Shown piece after piece: positions 16,581-25,149 of a DNA stretch of 64,000 nt. Source of the stretch: Ignavibacteria bacterium (lineage in GTDB: Bacteria > Bacteroidota > Ignavibacteria > Kapaibacteriales > UBA4661); NCBI GenBank assembly GCA_013298775.1, contig JAAFIV010000002.1, positions 62,001 through 126,000 on the forward strand. The letters are read 5' to 3'. Every line of letters begins with the position of its first letter. The stretch's first letter is position 1. A model generated the notes under the pieces. The model did not search any database, was not told where the DNA came from, and worked only from the letters and a program-made list of their open reading frames with translations. The translations under genes and the position numbers were made by a program.

Positions 16581-17954
16581 ATGCCCAGAAACTACGCGCC
16601 TTCCAAGCCCATTCGCTATTTGGGAAGTTTTCAAGTAAAAATTATCCTTCGCATACTTTTCCTCACGACAAGCATTGGTGCGGTGTTGTGGGTTTGTACG
16701 CAAACGTCGCTGTACGCAACGATGACCATTCTTATCCTCGCCTGCATCGCTCAAGTGTGGTCGCTCATTCGCTTTGCAGAGCAGACAAATCGCCATTTGA
16801 TACGCTTTTTGGAGTCGGTGAAATACGGCGACACCGTGCAGATGCAATCTGTGGCTCGCTTGGGCGGCTCGTTTGAAGAATTAACAAAAGCATTTACGGC
16901 GGTAGTGCAAGATTTTGAGCGCATTCGCGGCGAAAAAGAGGAGCAATATCTCGCCTTGCAAACTATTCTCCACCACGTATCTATCGGGCTTCTGTCCTTC
17001 GACGACAACGAAATGATAGATTTTATCAACCCCGCAGCCCGCAAACTTCTTGGACTGACGCAAATTCGCACCCTCGCAACACTCAATGTCCACCACAAGC
17101 CGCTTGCCGACGCGCTTCGGAGCATTCCGCAAAATGGAAAATTACTTGTAAAACTCGTTGTCGGCGAAGAAATTCTCCAGCTCGCGCTTGCTTCCACGAC
17201 CTTCCGCCAGCGCGGGCGCGACATCACGCTTATTTCCTTGCAAAACATCGTGAGCGAATTGGAAGAGCAAGAAATTATCGCGTGGCAAAAGCTCATTCGC
17301 GTTCTCACGCATGAGATTATGAACTCCGTCGCGCCAATTACGTCGCTCGCCGAAACAGTATCCACGCTGCTTGCAGAAGATTTGCCCGACGACGAACACG
17401 ACCGCCGCGAACTTTTAAGCGATGTGCGCGATGCCGTTGGAACGATTGCCCGCAGAAGCGCAGGATTACTGGGGTTTGTGGAGAATTACCGCACCCTTTC
17501 GCGCATTCCTGAACCAAATTTCAGCCTCTGCAAAATCGAACCATTGCTGAAAGATTCCGTACGCCTTTTCGAGCAAGAAGCGCGTGAACGCTCGGTTTCG
17601 CTCGAATGCAGCACGGAGCCTCGCACGATGGAAATTCCCGCTGACCGCACGTTGCTGGAACAAGTGATAATCAATCTTGTAAAGAATGCGTTGCAAGCAA
17701 GCACAAAGGGTGGTGTGGTAAAAGCGAAAGCGTTTCAAAGCCCCACAGGGCGCATCATTATTGAGGTTTCAGACAATGGCACAGGAATCGCGCCAGAAGC
17801 GATTGACAAAATTTTTATTCCTTTTTTCACCACAAAGCCCGAAGGCTCTGGGATTGGGCTGTCTTTTGCTCGTCAGGTGTTGCGCAAACATAGTGCGACA
17901 ATAAGTGTCGTTTCTGAGGTTGGCAATGGTACAACGTTTACTATCAAGTTTTGA
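16581..17954 (+). CDS. sensor histidine kinase, partner of the NtrC-class regulator
   Basis: A 457-residue kinase. Two transmembrane helices span about residues 18-60 with little periplasmic sequence between them, so it may sense the membrane itself. A linker and a PAS-like region (about 110-215) lead to the phospho-acceptor motif LTHEIMNSVAPITSL with His244. The ATPase domain has N box (INLVKNALQAS), G1 (VSDNGTGI), F box (IFIPFFTTK) and G2 (GSGIGLSFARQV). It follows the regulator gene on the same strand, separated by a repeat element. The pair should control sigma-54 promoters. Confidence 0.92.
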   Translation: MPRNYAPSKPIRYLGSFQVKIILRILFLTTSIGAVLWVCTQTSLYATMTILILACIAQVWSLIRFAEQTNRHLIRFLESVKYGDTVQMQSVARLGGSFEELTKAFTAVVQDFERIRGEKEEQYLALQTILHHVSIGLLSFDDNEMIDFINPAARKLLGLTQIRTLATLNVHHKPLADALRSIPQNGKLLVKLVVGEEILQLALASTTFRQRGRDITLISLQNIVSELEEQEIIAWQKLIRVLTHEIMNSVAPITSLAETVSTLLAEDLPDDEHDRRELLSDVRDAVGTIARRSAGLLGFVENYRTLSRIPEPNFSLCKIEPLLKDSVRLFEQEARERSVSLECSTEPRTMEIPADRTLLEQVIINLVKNALQASTKGGVVKAKAFQSPTGRIIIEVSDNGTGIAPEAIDKIFIPFFTTKPEGSGIGLSFARQVLRKHSATISVVSEVGNGTTFTIKF

Positions 17955-17966
17955 TGGGCTTTTTTC

Positions 17967-18044
17967 AATAGTGGCACAGACATTCTTGTCTGTGAGAACC
18001 CGCAGCAACGCTCACAAACAAAAATGTCTGTGCCACTAAAGACT
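17967..18044. repeat. dispersed CAGACA/TGTCTG palindrome
   Basis: AGTGGCACAGACATTCTTG on the left pairs with the reverse complement in AATGTCTGTGCCACT on the right. It forms a long hairpin just after the kinase stop and may also act in transcription termination between convergent genes. Confidence 0.8.
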
Positions 18045-18088
18045 GATTGTTGCTACTCTCCTGAGATTTTTTAATCCCAAAAACAGCG

Positions 18089-19798
18089 TTACAACAACAG
18101 AAACATTCCCAAAGCAACCACCACGCAGACCGCACCAATCCAGCGTAAACGCGGATTTTGAAAGAGAAAACTTCCCCAAATACTTGCGCCGCCAGCAACA
18201 AGCAGCAAAAACTCCAAAATGCGAAAATGAAACGGATGCTCTGCTGCTTTTTTCGGAACACCAGAACTCACTACCAGCGCACGGAGACTGGCTTGGCTCT
18301 CGAAGCCGATAGAATCTATGTTGGTGAGGCGCACGAAATATGTTCCTTCGGGAAGCAGCACATTCGCCGTACCGTTTTGGTGAATGGCATTGTGAACAAA
18401 TTCGCTGAACTCCGCATTGGAAGCGACTTCCAGCCTTGTTGTGTAGCCGCCATTGTTCCAGCGAAAAGGCGTTGGATTGGGGTTCGGTGCAATGCGCTCT
18501 TCTGGCTCAAGAAGTTCTGGCTTGCGTGGAAGTGGCACTATTCCTTGTGCGGTGAGGTTATCACCCAAGCCAGCACCACCTACAACAACGCCGAAATCTT
18601 CCCCAATATCCAGATTTTGCCCCGCTCTTGGGTCATCATTCAAAACCTGTACGTTTGCTCTGCCTTGCAAAACAGAAATAATCGACCGCTCTTTTGCGTC
18701 CACCTTCACTTTCGCAGAGGCTTGTGCTGACGCGCTATTGAAGCCGATATGAGAATTTTTCGTGCGTACCGAAAAGGTATCCTGCGCTTTCATTTCACGC
18801 AATTTCACCATCAAATTCCCCTTCGCCAATTCGATGTTTTTCACGGCTTCGCTTGATGCAGCAGAAGATTGTCCGCCCGCAGAAGCAAGGCGTGATGCTG
18901 CTTCAAAGCCATAGACAAACATTGTTGCATTTTCGTCCAAACGCAGGACGCTATTGTTGCGAAAGGTAATGTCCAACCAGGCATTATCACTGGTGTTCAG
19001 GCGAAATGCCTCGTACAATTCATCATTCATTTTGGCTTCGCGCCAATCCTCTTCCCACGCTGATTTTATCTGCACACTCGGCTTTATAGCACTGATGCGG
19101 GCTTCAGGTGGAAGCGGCTTCCCATCTGGGCTGACGAGCAATTTCCCCGTGAGCGCACTTAGCCCGATAATCTCCACGCGGCGATTTTTCGTGCGTCCCT
19201 CTTGTGTCGCATTGTCGGCAATCGGAAACTGCGCACCGTAGCCGCGAGTTCTGATGCGACTTGCAGCAATGCCATTCTCCACCAAAAATGCCCGCACAGA
19301 CTCGGCTCGCTGCAAGGACAACGCCGTATTTTGCGCCTCATTTCCTTGATTGTCCGCGTGTCCACCTATTTCGATGTTCAGCAAATTGCGCTTTGCTAAA
19401 TACTCCACAAGGCGCGTGAATACTTGCTTTTGGCTTGCTTCCAGCTTTGCACTTCCGAGCGAAAAAGCAGCATCGGTGAGCGTGATTTTTTTTCCTGGAC
19501 TGAGATTGAATTGCTCTTGCGCAAATACATGTTGTTCTGAAAAAATGAGCATGAGAACAAGAAATAATGCGACAAGGCTCATATTTGCGCGTCCTGTGGC
19601 GCAGACAGGAGTGTCTGCGCTACCTGCAAAACTTGGCTTCGGTAGCACAGACACTCTTGTCTGTGCCGCTCTCAATGCTGTGTGTGAGTGAGCGCGTCCC
19701 GTGGCGCAGACAAGAGTGTCTGCGCTACCTGCAAAACTTGGCTTCGGTAGCACAGACACTCTTGTCTGTGCCGCTCTGAAAGAAATGAAACGATTCAT
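18089..19798 (-). CDS. OmpA-domain protein with FecR-like domain, repeat-invaded signal region
   Basis: A 569-residue envelope protein. After an odd N-terminus come an OmpA C-terminal peptidoglycan-binding domain (about 95-205; IEIGGHADNQG, AESVRAFLVENGI, GRTKNRRVEI), a FecR-like beta domain (about 245-385; WLDITFRNNSVLRLDENA, AKGNLMVKL), a Pro-rich linker, an extracellular Ig-like segment and two C-terminal hydrophobic helices. The N-terminus reads MNRFISF, then two copies of a repeat-encoded peptide (AAQTRVSVLPKPSF...), then a hydrophobic signal core (SLVALFLVLMLIFS). Export may therefore start from an internal Met near residue 72. It starts 13 bp after a kinase gene stop. Confidence 0.85.
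   Translation of the reverse strand: MNRFISFRAAQTRVSVLPKPSFAGSADTLVCATGRAHSHTALRAAQTRVSVLPKPSFAGSADTPVCATGRANMSLVALFLVLMLIFSEQHVFAQEQFNLSPGKKITLTDAAFSLGSAKLEASQKQVFTRLVEYLAKRNLLNIEIGGHADNQGNEAQNTALSLQRAESVRAFLVENGIAASRIRTRGYGAQFPIADNATQEGRTKNRRVEIIGLSALTGKLLVSPDGKPLPPEARISAIKPSVQIKSAWEEDWREAKMNDELYEAFRLNTSDNAWLDITFRNNSVLRLDENATMFVYGFEAASRLASAGGQSSAASSEAVKNIELAKGNLMVKLREMKAQDTFSVRTKNSHIGFNSASAQASAKVKVDAKERSIISVLQGRANVQVLNDDPRAGQNLDIGEDFGVVVGGAGLGDNLTAQGIVPLPRKPELLEPEERIAPNPNPTPFRWNNGGYTTRLEVASNAEFSEFVHNAIHQNGTANVLLPEGTYFVRLTNIDSIGFESQASLRALVVSSGVPKKAAEHPFHFRILEFLLLVAGGASIWGSFLFQNPRLRWIGAVCVVVALGMFLLL
19596..19774. repeat. two in-frame copies of the CAGACA/TGTCTG repeat
   Basis: Copies at 19596-19669 and 19701-19774 start 105 bp apart, a multiple of three, and are nearly identical. 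Both halves (GTGGCGCAGACA and TGTCTGTGCCGC) are present. They lie inside the coding start of the OmpA-FecR gene and are translated as two near-identical 29-residue blocks. Confidence 0.9.
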
Positions 19799-19810
19799 TG
19801 AGTGCAAAAA

Positions 19811-21940
19811 TTAAAGAGGAAGAGTGAACCAAAACCGCGAGCCAGCATCGCGTGTGCTTTCTACGCCAACCGTGCCGCCGTGCTGCAGCGCAATTTCCTT
19901 GACAAACGCCAATCCAAGACCTGTTCCAGCGTTTGTGCGGACACGTGCATCGTCGTCGGCGCGGTAAAATTTTGTGAAAAGTTTCGATTGCGCGCGTTCG
20001 GAAATACCGTAGCCTTCATCGCGTACGGAAAGCTCTATTTCACTGGCTTTGAGGCGAATTTCGATGCACATTTTTTTGCCTTCGTCCGAATATTTCACAG
20101 CATTGGTGAAAAGATTCAAGACCGCTTGCCCCAGCAAATCTGGGTCGCCAAGCACAGGCGGCGTGGTTGCGGGGAAAATGGCATCAATAGAAATATTCTT
20201 TTTTTGTGCAAGTGATGAATTGATTGCAACGACCGAACGCACGATTTCATCAAGGCGGACGGGTATTCTCCGAACTTCTGCTTTGCCCGATTCCATACGG
20301 CTCAAATCCAAAAACTTCGAGATAATTCCTGCCAATTTTTTGCTTTGCGAGGCGATAGTGCGCCCAAATTCTTCCGCCTCTTCTTTCGCCAATTCGCCTT
20401 CGCCAATCAGCTCGGCAAGCCCATTGATGCTGTTGAGCGGCGAGCGGAGTTCGTGCGCGACAATCGAAACCAATTCCGTTTTCATGCGGTCAATTTCCAC
20501 TTCGTGCGTTACGTCGCGCAGCAAGCCCATGAGCGCAAGCACCGCACCATCCTGCTGCACTTTTACGAGCGTTCCGCGTAGCACAAGTTCGCGCACTTCC
20601 CCGCTTCGGCTGAGGCGAAACTCCACAGAGCGCACCATTTCTTGTGTTTCAAGCATATCGCTTGCAATGGTGGTAAAATCATGTTCCGCCAGCACATCAT
20701 CCAGCAAAAGCCCTTCGGAAGCCAGTTCTAAGCCGAACCACTCTGCGCAAATACCGTTCAACAGTTCGATGCGTTTTTCCGCATTCAGCAAAATAATTCC
20801 ATCCTGCGCTTGGCGCACCATCGTTTCGAGCTTGTTACGTTCAGCAATGATGCGGCTTACGTTCAATCGCTCGTATTTTGCAAGTTCTTCGGCAACGGCA
20901 TTTTGCTGAGAAAAAAGCATCGCAAATTCGTCCCTGCGCTCTGGGTTCATTTTCACAGAAAAATCTCGCCGAGCCAGTTTTGATGAGCTTTCCAAGAGTT
21001 CTTGCAAGGGCTTAGAAAGTTCACGCGAGAAAAAAATACCCGCAACGCCAGCAATGAAGCCGCACAGCAGCATCCAAAGAAGAGTGTTTTGCTGAATCTC
21101 GCGCACTCGTTTGTAGGCAATCTCGGTAGGCTCTTCGACAAGAATCACGCTGCGCAAAAGCGGTACAGACAAGGCTGCACCAAGCATTCGCACTCCTTCG
21201 CTCTTCGAGTATTCTCGCAATGTTCCCACGAATGCTGTTTGAGAATATGCTTGATTATTCAGAAATGCTTGTGTCGCTGCACCCTGCTTTTGTGCGGCTT
21301 GGACGGCATTTCGGTTTGAAGAAGCAAGGAGAACGAGCGAATCCGATAACAAGGAAATTCGGTCTGGCGCACCCTGAAACAATCGGCGTGAATCCTGCTC
21401 CACAAGGGCGCACAAATCCTCTGTTTTCACGAGTGCCGCCACGTAACCGATACAGCGATTATTGCTCACAAGCGTCGTGAGAACTGGTATTGCGGGCATG
21501 AGCATTTTTTCTGTAAAAATTGCATCAAGCAGTGAAATTGTCCCAGAACTCTGCGAAATACCAGCATTGATGCGGAGTTTCACAGGAACAGTGCTGCCTT
21601 GCTGCTTCACAACAGCATCAACAATTTCCCCGCGCACATCGTACACGCCAAGTACATCAACATTTTCTGCTTCCGCAAGAAGGCTGCGAACCTGCATCAA
21701 TGCTTGGCTTTCGGCGTTTTCATTCACTAATGTATTTGCTACGTTGCGCAAAAGTTGTGCTTTTTCTTGAATATGAGTATTCACGCGCTCTTGGACACGC
21801 TCTGCTGCAAGAAAGTATTTCTCCTCAGCAAGTTCACGGATGCTGGAAGCCTGTATTTGCGCCATTCCATAGCCAACAATGCCAACAGGAAGGACTGCGG
21901 CTGCGACGAGAGCAAGCGTGATTTTTGTTGAGAATTTCAT
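19811..21940 (-). CDS. membrane sensor histidine kinase (Cache-HAMP-PAS-HisKA)
   Basis: A 709-residue kinase. An N-terminal helix is followed by an extracytoplasmic Cache-like sensor (about 35-270), a second helix (LLWMLLCGFIAGVAGIFF), HAMP (about 305-355), PAS (about 370-475), HisKA with His496 (VAHELRSPLNSI) and an ATPase domain with N box (LNLFTNAVKYS), G1 (VRDEGYGI) and G2 (GTGLGLAFVKEI). No response regulator is adjacent. The OmpA-FecR gene starts 13 bp downstream, so the two are probably one operon in which the envelope protein could modulate the sensor; that link is inference. Confidence 0.93.
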   Translation of the reverse strand: MKFSTKITLALVAAAVLPVGIVGYGMAQIQASSIRELAEEKYFLAAERVQERVNTHIQEKAQLLRNVANTLVNENAESQALMQVRSLLAEAENVDVLGVYDVRGEIVDAVVKQQGSTVPVKLRINAGISQSSGTISLLDAIFTEKMLMPAIPVLTTLVSNNRCIGYVAALVKTEDLCALVEQDSRRLFQGAPDRISLLSDSLVLLASSNRNAVQAAQKQGAATQAFLNNQAYSQTAFVGTLREYSKSEGVRMLGAALSVPLLRSVILVEEPTEIAYKRVREIQQNTLLWMLLCGFIAGVAGIFFSRELSKPLQELLESSSKLARRDFSVKMNPERRDEFAMLFSQQNAVAEELAKYERLNVSRIIAERNKLETMVRQAQDGIILLNAEKRIELLNGICAEWFGLELASEGLLLDDVLAEHDFTTIASDMLETQEMVRSVEFRLSRSGEVRELVLRGTLVKVQQDGAVLALMGLLRDVTHEVEIDRMKTELVSIVAHELRSPLNSINGLAELIGEGELAKEEAEEFGRTIASQSKKLAGIISKFLDLSRMESGKAEVRRIPVRLDEIVRSVVAINSSLAQKKNISIDAIFPATTPPVLGDPDLLGQAVLNLFTNAVKYSDEGKKMCIEIRLKASEIELSVRDEGYGISERAQSKLFTKFYRADDDARVRTNAGTGLGLAFVKEIALQHGGTVGVESTRDAGSRFWFTLPL

Positions 21941-22010
21941 AGTTCAAAATTCATGGCACAAACATTTTTACAATTCTTCCCGTCAGGCGGCTGAGAAGTG
22001 CGCCAATGCT

Positions 22011-22054
22011 GCCGTCTGGCGAGTTTGTCGCTTGCACAGCACTCGCCGGACGGC
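22011..22054. repeat. GC-rich hairpin
   Basis: GCCGTCTGGCGAGT and ACTCGCCGGACGGC form a 14-bp stem with one G-U pair, 16 bases apart. A third related piece (CCCGTCAGGCGGCTGAG) lies at about 21979. It sits upstream of the kinase at 19811-21940 and is probably a REP-like element; function unknown. Confidence 0.6.
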
Positions 22055-22182
22055 TACTGCGCTTGTGATAACAGCCGCTTGGGCGAGACGAGATAGAACC
22101 TGACTCGTTTACGAAACCACAATATAGGGAAAGCGATGGAATTATTGCTTATTCCGCACGTTTTTCGCCAATGAAAAACATA

Positions 22183-22214
22183 AAAAAGCCCCACCACAAG
22201 GCGTGATGAGGCTT
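22183..22214 (-). terminator. intrinsic terminator of the TonB-dependent receptor gene
   Basis: On the minus strand AAGCCTCATCAC pairs fully (with G-U pairs) with GTGGTGGGGCTT across loop GCCTT and is followed by a T-run. It lies 49 bp past the receptor stop. Confidence 0.85.
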
Positions 22215-22262
22215 CGAGAGTTGTTGTAATGAGTTTTCCCCTAGAATAAACGGCATTAAATT

Positions 22263-24797
22263 TTAGAATCCAAATCCACCACCACCGCCATCTTGCGGCG
22301 CGTCGCCACTATCGCGGCGGCGGCGTGGTTGCTCGCCTTGAATGCCACCCAAGCGGCAACTTACATTCAGCGTAGCAATGCGGGTTTCAGGCTTTTGTTG
22401 CACATTCGCGGTGAACGCCGAACCTTGCAAGAGCATATTAAATCGCTGCGTGTCGAACACGTCCGAAACATTCAGCGTAACAGACCATTCTTTACTCAAA
22501 TCTTGGCGGAAACCGAGCGTTAATGCGTGCCACGCTTGCATTGTGCCTTGTCCAAATTGGATTGGTCCGTTGTACATATAATTCACCTGCAAATTGCCGC
22601 CTTCCCAGGGCATTTTGAGTGTGGAATTTGCGCGAAGATTGTAGGCAATCGCTCCAGAGCTGATGTTATCTACCTCGCTGCCGCCTGAAACGCTGTTGTA
22701 GAAAACGTTTACATTTGCCATTGCCGTCCAGAACGGTAGAATTTGCCCGCGATAGACGAATTCAAAACCTGTATTCACAATAGCATCAAAATTGCGGAAA
22801 GTAAGAATCGTATTTGTGCCGACAGGCTTGGTGGGATCTACGTCGGCGAAGAATTGCATGGCATCGTTTGTGCGGCGATAATAGCCTGTTGCGGTCAGCG
22901 TGTGTTTTTCAATTTGCGACACAAACGAAAGCTCGGCTGCATCAATGGTTTCAGGGCGCAAGTTCGGATTTCCTTTGCGCAATGCTGCGGGGTTGGAGTA
23001 ATCAGTAAACGGATTCAGTTGCCAAAAGTTCGGACGGTTGATGCGGCGACTGTAGCTGGCTTGCAAGGTATTTGACGAATCCAATTTGCGCGACAAATGT
23101 ATCGTTGGGAACAAATGCGTGTAGCTCTGACCACCGCGCTCACCGCTTGTAACCTGCAAGGTATTCACGAACGTATGCTCAAGGCGCAATCCCGCTTGAA
23201 CGTTGATGTCGAGAAGGCGCGTGGAGAGCATTCCGTAGCCCGCAAGCACGTGGTCGCTGAAGTTGAAGCGATTGATGGCATTGCGATTTGGCACCATTTC
23301 ACCCGAAGCACGATTGAGCGAATCCAAATATGTGTCGTTGTCAATCAAGCGCAAGGTAGATTTCAAGCCAGTTTCGAGCTTGCCAATCGCTATCGGCTGC
23401 ACGTAATCAGCTTGCACGGTCCAAATGCGGAAATTGTTGATGAAGTTATTATGTTCCACGCTCGCCCTGGATTGGAGCGGGTTTCCAGTTGCGTCTAATT
23501 CTTGCTGGGTGAAGGTGCCGAAACTATTTGCATCGTTGTTGGAATAGCGCGTCGAAACGTCGAGATAGTGCTGTTTGCTGGTGAAAAGTTGTTTGTAGCC
23601 CGCACCAAATTCGTAGCTTTTCCAGCCGCGTTTTGTGATGTTATCGCGCTCAGCACGGCGGAAAATCTCGTTGCTGGTGCCGTTTTTGTAAGTATAATTC
23701 CAGTTTTCTGTGTTCGCGCCATCGTTGAAACGCACTTGCCCGTTTACGTTCAGCGTTGCTGCGGTTGTGAGCGAATAATCAGCGTTGAAATTGCCAAAAT
23801 GTCCGAGTCCCGCCCACTGCCCATCAATGCGCTGTTGCAAGACATCACGAATGCCTGTAAGTGGCGTATTTTCTATATTTCCACCAAAATACTGTTGGTG
23901 ATACCGCGCTCCATAGCCCGCCGTTACTGCAAGCGGACCGTTTTTGTATCCGAAATCCGTCCCAAGATTGTACTTGTGATTTGTTCCCGCGCCACCGTTA
24001 AAATTTAAGTTCCAGCTTGATGTAATCTCGGTTTTGGTAACGATATTGATAATTCCGCCCATTCCTTCAGCATCGTAGCGAGCGGACGGGTTCGTGATGA
24101 CTTCGATTTTGTCAATCAAATTTGCGGGAATTTGTTGCAGCAATGCCGCACGGTCGCTGCCCGCAAAGCCTGTTTGCTTACCATTGATTTGAATAACAAG
24201 ATTGCTGCTTCCGCGCACACTCACGTTGCCGTTCACATCCACATCCACCGTCGGGACTTGGCGCAGCGCATCAACAGCCGTACCGCCAGTAACGGTCGCA
24301 TCTTTGGACACATTGAAGACTTTCTTTTCTGCCGAAAGCTCCATCACTTCTCGCTCGCCAGAAACGGACACCTCGCCCAATTTCGCTGCTGAAAGGGGCA
24401 GACTTACGGAACCGAAGTCGTAGAGCGGCCTTGCGGCATCAAGTTCGATAGTGTCTTTGAATTTTGCATACCCTAAAAGCGTTACCGCAACGTGGTAGCG
24501 TCCGGGTTTGGCGTTGCTTACGGTAAATTTTCCATCCGCATCTGCCAAATCACCAGTAATGGAGCCGTCGCCAAGATGTTTCATATATACACTTGCCGAT
24601 TTCAAGCCTTTCTGCGAACCATCCTCTACAACCCGCCCCGCTACTTTGATTTGCGGTCCTTTTGCTTGTGGAATTTGCGGTGTATTTTGTTGAGCGAAAA
24701 GGGCTGCACTCGGCATCAATACAAATGCTGAGAGCAAACAGAAACAAAACGGCACAGCAATAACGCTGCGCACTGCAGAAGCAGTCGCTTGGTACAT
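22263..24797 (-). CDS. TonB-dependent receptor-like outer-membrane protein
   Basis: An 844-residue outer-membrane protein. A signal peptide ends near SAALFAQQ (about 36). A carboxypeptidase-D-like regulatory domain follows (about 50-140; GRVVEDGSQKGLKSASVYM, GKFTVSNAKPGRYHV), then a plug domain (about 155-250; VDALRQVPTVDVDVNGNVSV, RYDAEGMGGIINIVTK) and a long beta-barrel of the CirA / OMP_b-brl_3 type. The end is a Gly/Arg/Asp-rich tail finishing GGGFGF. No SusD or TonB gene is nearby, and the substrate is unknown. A Fur-like sequence at 24882-24896 hints at iron control but is weak. Confidence 0.88.
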   Translation of the reverse strand: MYQATASAVRSVIAVPFCFCLLSAFVLMPSAALFAQQNTPQIPQAKGPQIKVAGRVVEDGSQKGLKSASVYMKHLGDGSITGDLADADGKFTVSNAKPGRYHVAVTLLGYAKFKDTIELDAARPLYDFGSVSLPLSAAKLGEVSVSGEREVMELSAEKKVFNVSKDATVTGGTAVDALRQVPTVDVDVNGNVSVRGSSNLVIQINGKQTGFAGSDRAALLQQIPANLIDKIEVITNPSARYDAEGMGGIINIVTKTEITSSWNLNFNGGAGTNHKYNLGTDFGYKNGPLAVTAGYGARYHQQYFGGNIENTPLTGIRDVLQQRIDGQWAGLGHFGNFNADYSLTTAATLNVNGQVRFNDGANTENWNYTYKNGTSNEIFRRAERDNITKRGWKSYEFGAGYKQLFTSKQHYLDVSTRYSNNDANSFGTFTQQELDATGNPLQSRASVEHNNFINNFRIWTVQADYVQPIAIGKLETGLKSTLRLIDNDTYLDSLNRASGEMVPNRNAINRFNFSDHVLAGYGMLSTRLLDINVQAGLRLEHTFVNTLQVTSGERGGQSYTHLFPTIHLSRKLDSSNTLQASYSRRINRPNFWQLNPFTDYSNPAALRKGNPNLRPETIDAAELSFVSQIEKHTLTATGYYRRTNDAMQFFADVDPTKPVGTNTILTFRNFDAIVNTGFEFVYRGQILPFWTAMANVNVFYNSVSGGSEVDNISSGAIAYNLRANSTLKMPWEGGNLQVNYMYNGPIQFGQGTMQAWHALTLGFRQDLSKEWSVTLNVSDVFDTQRFNMLLQGSAFTANVQQKPETRIATLNVSCRLGGIQGEQPRRRRDSGDAPQDGGGGGFGF

Positions 24798-25149
24798 AAA
24801 AATTCTCCGAAATGGAATGAGGTAAAACTATTTGATAAGCAAATGGTAGGAAAAACGAATCATCAAATTTTTAAACTATTACGATAACAATTATTGAAGA
24901 ATCAACAGTCGAACTATCAACGAAAAACATTTTTAGAACCCCAGACTATTGACAAACACTTGTGTATGAGATAGCATTTACCAAAGATGAGCGTGTTGAT
25001 TTTCTATGATATACTTAGCTTTGTGGAAAAAGTTGCAGGAAAAATGTGGCGAGTGCAGAATTAACAGAATTTTAACAAACCTTTATCATAAAAAAATGAG
25101 AGCCTGACAAAGAAGTCAGACCCTCATTCTTCTTGTGAGCATTGAATAT
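24798..25149. other. AT-rich intergenic region with weak Fur-like box
   Basis: About 350 bp without a gene between the receptor start (24797) and the Nramp-Usp stop (25150), both on the minus strand. It holds a weak Fur-like sequence at 24882-24896 (CGATAACAATTATTG, about 10 of 14 positions of TGATAAT-N-ATTATCA) and a terminator hairpin at 25094-25129. I see nothing else. Confidence 0.4.
25094..25129 (-). terminator. hairpin terminator after the Nramp-Usp gene
   Basis: AATGAG-ag-CTGAC pairs with GTCAG-ac-CTCATT around AAAGAA, with an A-run before it (a T-run on the minus strand). It starts 21 bp past the Nramp-Usp stop. Confidence 0.65.

Noticed and set aside
19567-19779. 70-residue plus-strand frame with internally repeated protein sequence
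   Set aside because: The repetition comes from the two copies of the DNA repeat; it is antisense to the OmpA-FecR start.
21971-22002. Plus-strand TGGCACA-type -24 element near 21954-21970
   Set aside because: It faces no plus-strand gene, lacks a -12 element and has no tandem operator nearby.
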